Below are positions 61,701-64,000 of a DNA stretch of 64,000 nucleotides, one piece after another. The position numbers and the translations under genes were made by a program. The notes beneath the pieces are model-generated. The model was not told where the DNA came from, ran no database searches, and saw only the letters and a list, made by a program, of their open reading frames with translations. Within the stretch, counting starts at the first letter, position 1. Each line of letters begins with the position of its first letter. The stretch spans positions 49,695,585-49,759,584 of the forward strand of contig NC_088170.1 in assembly GCF_028769735.1 (NCBI RefSeq), written 5' to 3'. Source of the DNA: Zonotrichia leucophrys gambelii (taxonomy: Eukaryota; Chordata; Aves; Passeriformes; Passerellidae).

Positions 61701-63034
61701 TACCCAGAAAAAAATTCAGTTATTTAACAAAAAAATTCCTAAGGCCCTCTCAGGATGCATATACCCTTAACAAAAGTATGAGAAGGCTGTGCTTGGATTC
61801 ATGGTCAGTCACAGAATTTTAGATGATGAAGCAAGAAGCCAGGCACACCTATTTATAGGTTACAGATGCTTAATCTAAGAAATACTAGGAAATGAGATTT
61901 CAAGCTGCAATACCAGTTCAAAGTTACTTCCTCATCACCCCTCTCTACTGTATACTCATGCCACAAGACCTCAGGCATATATAGCATTAGGAAGCATGAA
62001 AATTGATAAGACAGGTGAGCTCACCTGCCAGGCTGCTCCAGCTCACGTGATTTTGCTCACTAAGGAAACTACATGTAGTAAAAGAGCTAATAACTTTAAT
62101 AATAGATTAGAGGACAACTTTCAAGACTGTTTAGAGGCAAAGTGCAGCAGCATTGGGCTGCTAGTTTTTCTCACCCATGTCATGATCTCACTGCAAGACT
62201 ATTAGGTTTCTGACACTCATGCAAATTACTTTTTTTTTGAGAATTTATGTACAATCTTGGTTTTAGAACAACTTGAGGCTTTTCAGATAGATCCTCCTAA
62301 ACTGCACAACAATTACAATAATTCCAATAGCGTTGACAGCAAAACAATTGTCACAGGCCTAATACAGCTGGCCACTGGCAGGTGAAACATGGAGGTTTAC
62401 AATAATTATGCCTCAAGTCCTACACAGTCTCAGCAAATTTTAGTGAAAAACCCAGAACCAAACACACATATGACTTATATAATGACTCATGGACATACTG
62501 ATTAGCAATGTAACTCGAAAGACCTGCAGCCATTACACTCAAATGTCAATTCTCTGACTTCACTGGAACGACAAGTTTAAAAACCAGAACCTAAGTTCTA
62601 TTTGAATAACAAATACTCTTTGATCAATTTAAATATTTAAGAGCAAGTTGTCTGTGTCCGCTGTGGAATCATTTTATGGACACCTAATCTTCAGGCTGCA
62701 ATATAATTTGCAAGCAGACAGGTATTTTGGCACAGCATCAATAAATCTTATGATTTTATTGAAAAAATTAAAAATCTGTTTCCTGCATGTTAGTATTTCC
62801 TCCCAAACCCTGAAAAACAAACATTCAGGAATTCACTTTTTAAATATTAATTTTCCAAAGTTCCGCTAAAATTTTAGGCTGTGTACATCATCCCTCCCTT
62901 CTACAAGCACTAATAGTTCTCAGTTGTAGTCAGTGGCCCAGTGTCCAAGGGACTAGAGCAGTGTGCCTCTGAGGTTGCTCTTGGGGTGGTGATTAGACAC
63001 TGACACAGGTTTGTCAGAGAGCTGGCAGGTAATC

Positions 63035-63174
63035 CATCTCCGGAAATGCTCAAGGCCAAGTTTGGATGGGGCTTTAAGCAACCTGGTCTAGGGGAAGGTG
63101 CCCAGCCCAGGGAGGCTGGAAATATTTTGTCTTTAAGGCGCCTTTTAACCCAAACCATGTTAGGTAGAGCACAC
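63035..63174 (+). mobile_element. CR1 LINE 3' fragment
   Basis: CAAGGCCAAGTTTGGATGGG, GGCTTTAAGCAACCTGGTCT and CTTTAAGGCGCCTTTTAACC occur in CR1 order, and the copy fades out before the terminal octamer repeats. Plus orientation, antisense to FAM3C. Confidence 0.88.
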
Positions 63175-64000
63175 ATAACCTGAAGCACTCGGACTGCGCT
63201 TAGAGGGGATGGGCAGGACCTCGTGGTTCCATGAAACAACGATTATTATCTATTTACTCCGCACTCTCACTGGGTGAAGTGGTCAGGGCTTTTGCAAAGC
63301 GATGGAAGCGCCGGCCCGAAACCAACAGGTGCTCCCTCCATGCTGCAGGGATTAGATGCTATTACATGACAATAGCAAGCCATTAGCTTGCGAAGAGCCT
63401 ACCTGCAGGCTTAAAGCAAGCCACAAAACTCGTTTTGCCACATAAACAACTATGCAAATCAACGGTTCAAAAAGATTTCTTCATACTTAAAAGAAACCCT
63501 AAGGGAAAATATGTGCTAATGAAGATATTCATACCTCGAGAAGTTTCGAAAGATTTTAAGAAGAGAAAACAACATGACAGTCATTAGGTAGCTATTTCTG
63601 GTGCGGGTCTGTGGTTTTGATACTTTTTCTAAATAACTCCCCAATTAGTATTAAATAAATATTTTGTAAAACAGAGGAGCCGTCAGCGGCGTTCATCAGC
63701 AAAGAGCTACCACGGGCTCCAAGTCTGTACGGCATAACAGGCCACATGGAATATTAAAATACCTGGTATATGCAAAAGACTTCACCCAAGTCTGGAGTTA
63801 ATACGTTGTGATTCAAACTCTTTTAAATGTGAGAAAATAGAAAAATAAACAAATCAGGTGAGTTACATAGCCCCTTAGTGGTTCAGCCAAACACGTGACT
63901 TAACATATGGTAGCATTTATCTAAGAGGAAAAAAAAATTTCTTTATGTTTTCCTACTTCAGCAATTCAGAGGCCAGTAACCAAAGGCACACACAGGCTGT

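Larger units (their letters stand above)
52757..64000 (-). other. FAM3C: FAM3C 5' intron / upstream region
   Basis: More than 11 kb upstream of the start-codon exon with no recognised coding exon or CpG island. It contains A/C-rich tracts (57880-57977, about 59325-59380), a 19-A run (55957-55975) and CR1 remnants (61610-61700, 63035-63174). CpG frequency rises slightly in 63170-63340 and 63675-63735, which may mean the promoter is close to or just past the right edge. Open frames at 53438-53902 and elsewhere look fortuitous. Confidence 0.65.

Overview
This is vertebrate nuclear DNA, almost certainly from a songbird. The coding exons are short, bounded by GT/AG splice sites and scattered through AT-rich, CpG-poor introns. 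CR1 LINE 3' ends are present, as is a solo endogenous-retrovirus LTR of a kind I know from passerine genomes. I see no bacterial, phage, plasmid or CRISPR features.

Three protein genes can be reconstructed in the order CPED1 (+), WNT16 (+), FAM3C (-), which matches the vertebrate CPED1-WNT16-FAM3C block (human 7q31.31). Bases 1-4168 hold the last two coding exons of CPED1, followed by a 3' UTR that probably ends between about 5.6 and 7.0 kb. From about 7 to 21.16 kb is a 14-kb gene-free interval. A CpG island at about 21.17-22.34 kb carries the WNT16 promoter and its first two exons. WNT16 is complete: four coding exons (21703-21788, 21879-22126, 24590-24870, 31361-31825) give a 359-residue protein with 24 cysteines and the lipid-acceptor serine. 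Intron 2 contains a heptanucleotide microsatellite, a solo LTR with a 6-bp target duplication, and a run of G tracts.

FAM3C lies tail-to-tail with WNT16 on the minus strand. All nine coding exons are present between 52706 and 38859 and together encode exactly 227 residues, the length of the human protein. A partial 5' UTR lies at 52707-52756. The non-coding first exon and promoter were not identified; 52757 to the window end appears to be 5' intron. This part contains CR1 fragments, one with an internal 28-bp minisatellite, and A/C-rich simple repeats.

The genes are not an operon. CPED1 is a predicted cadherin-like/PC-esterase-domain secretory-pathway protein, WNT16 is a secreted lipid-modified Wnt ligand, and FAM3C (ILEI) is a secreted cytokine-like protein. 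In humans the block is a well-known bone-density and bone-strength locus. I found no convincing undescribed gene system. The most interesting non-coding items are the WNT16 promoter repeats, the intronic solo LTR, a symmetric 30-nt FAM3C microexon and two perfect hairpins. All coordinates were read by eye; exon joins were checked by phase arithmetic and by remembered human protein sequence, not by alignment software.
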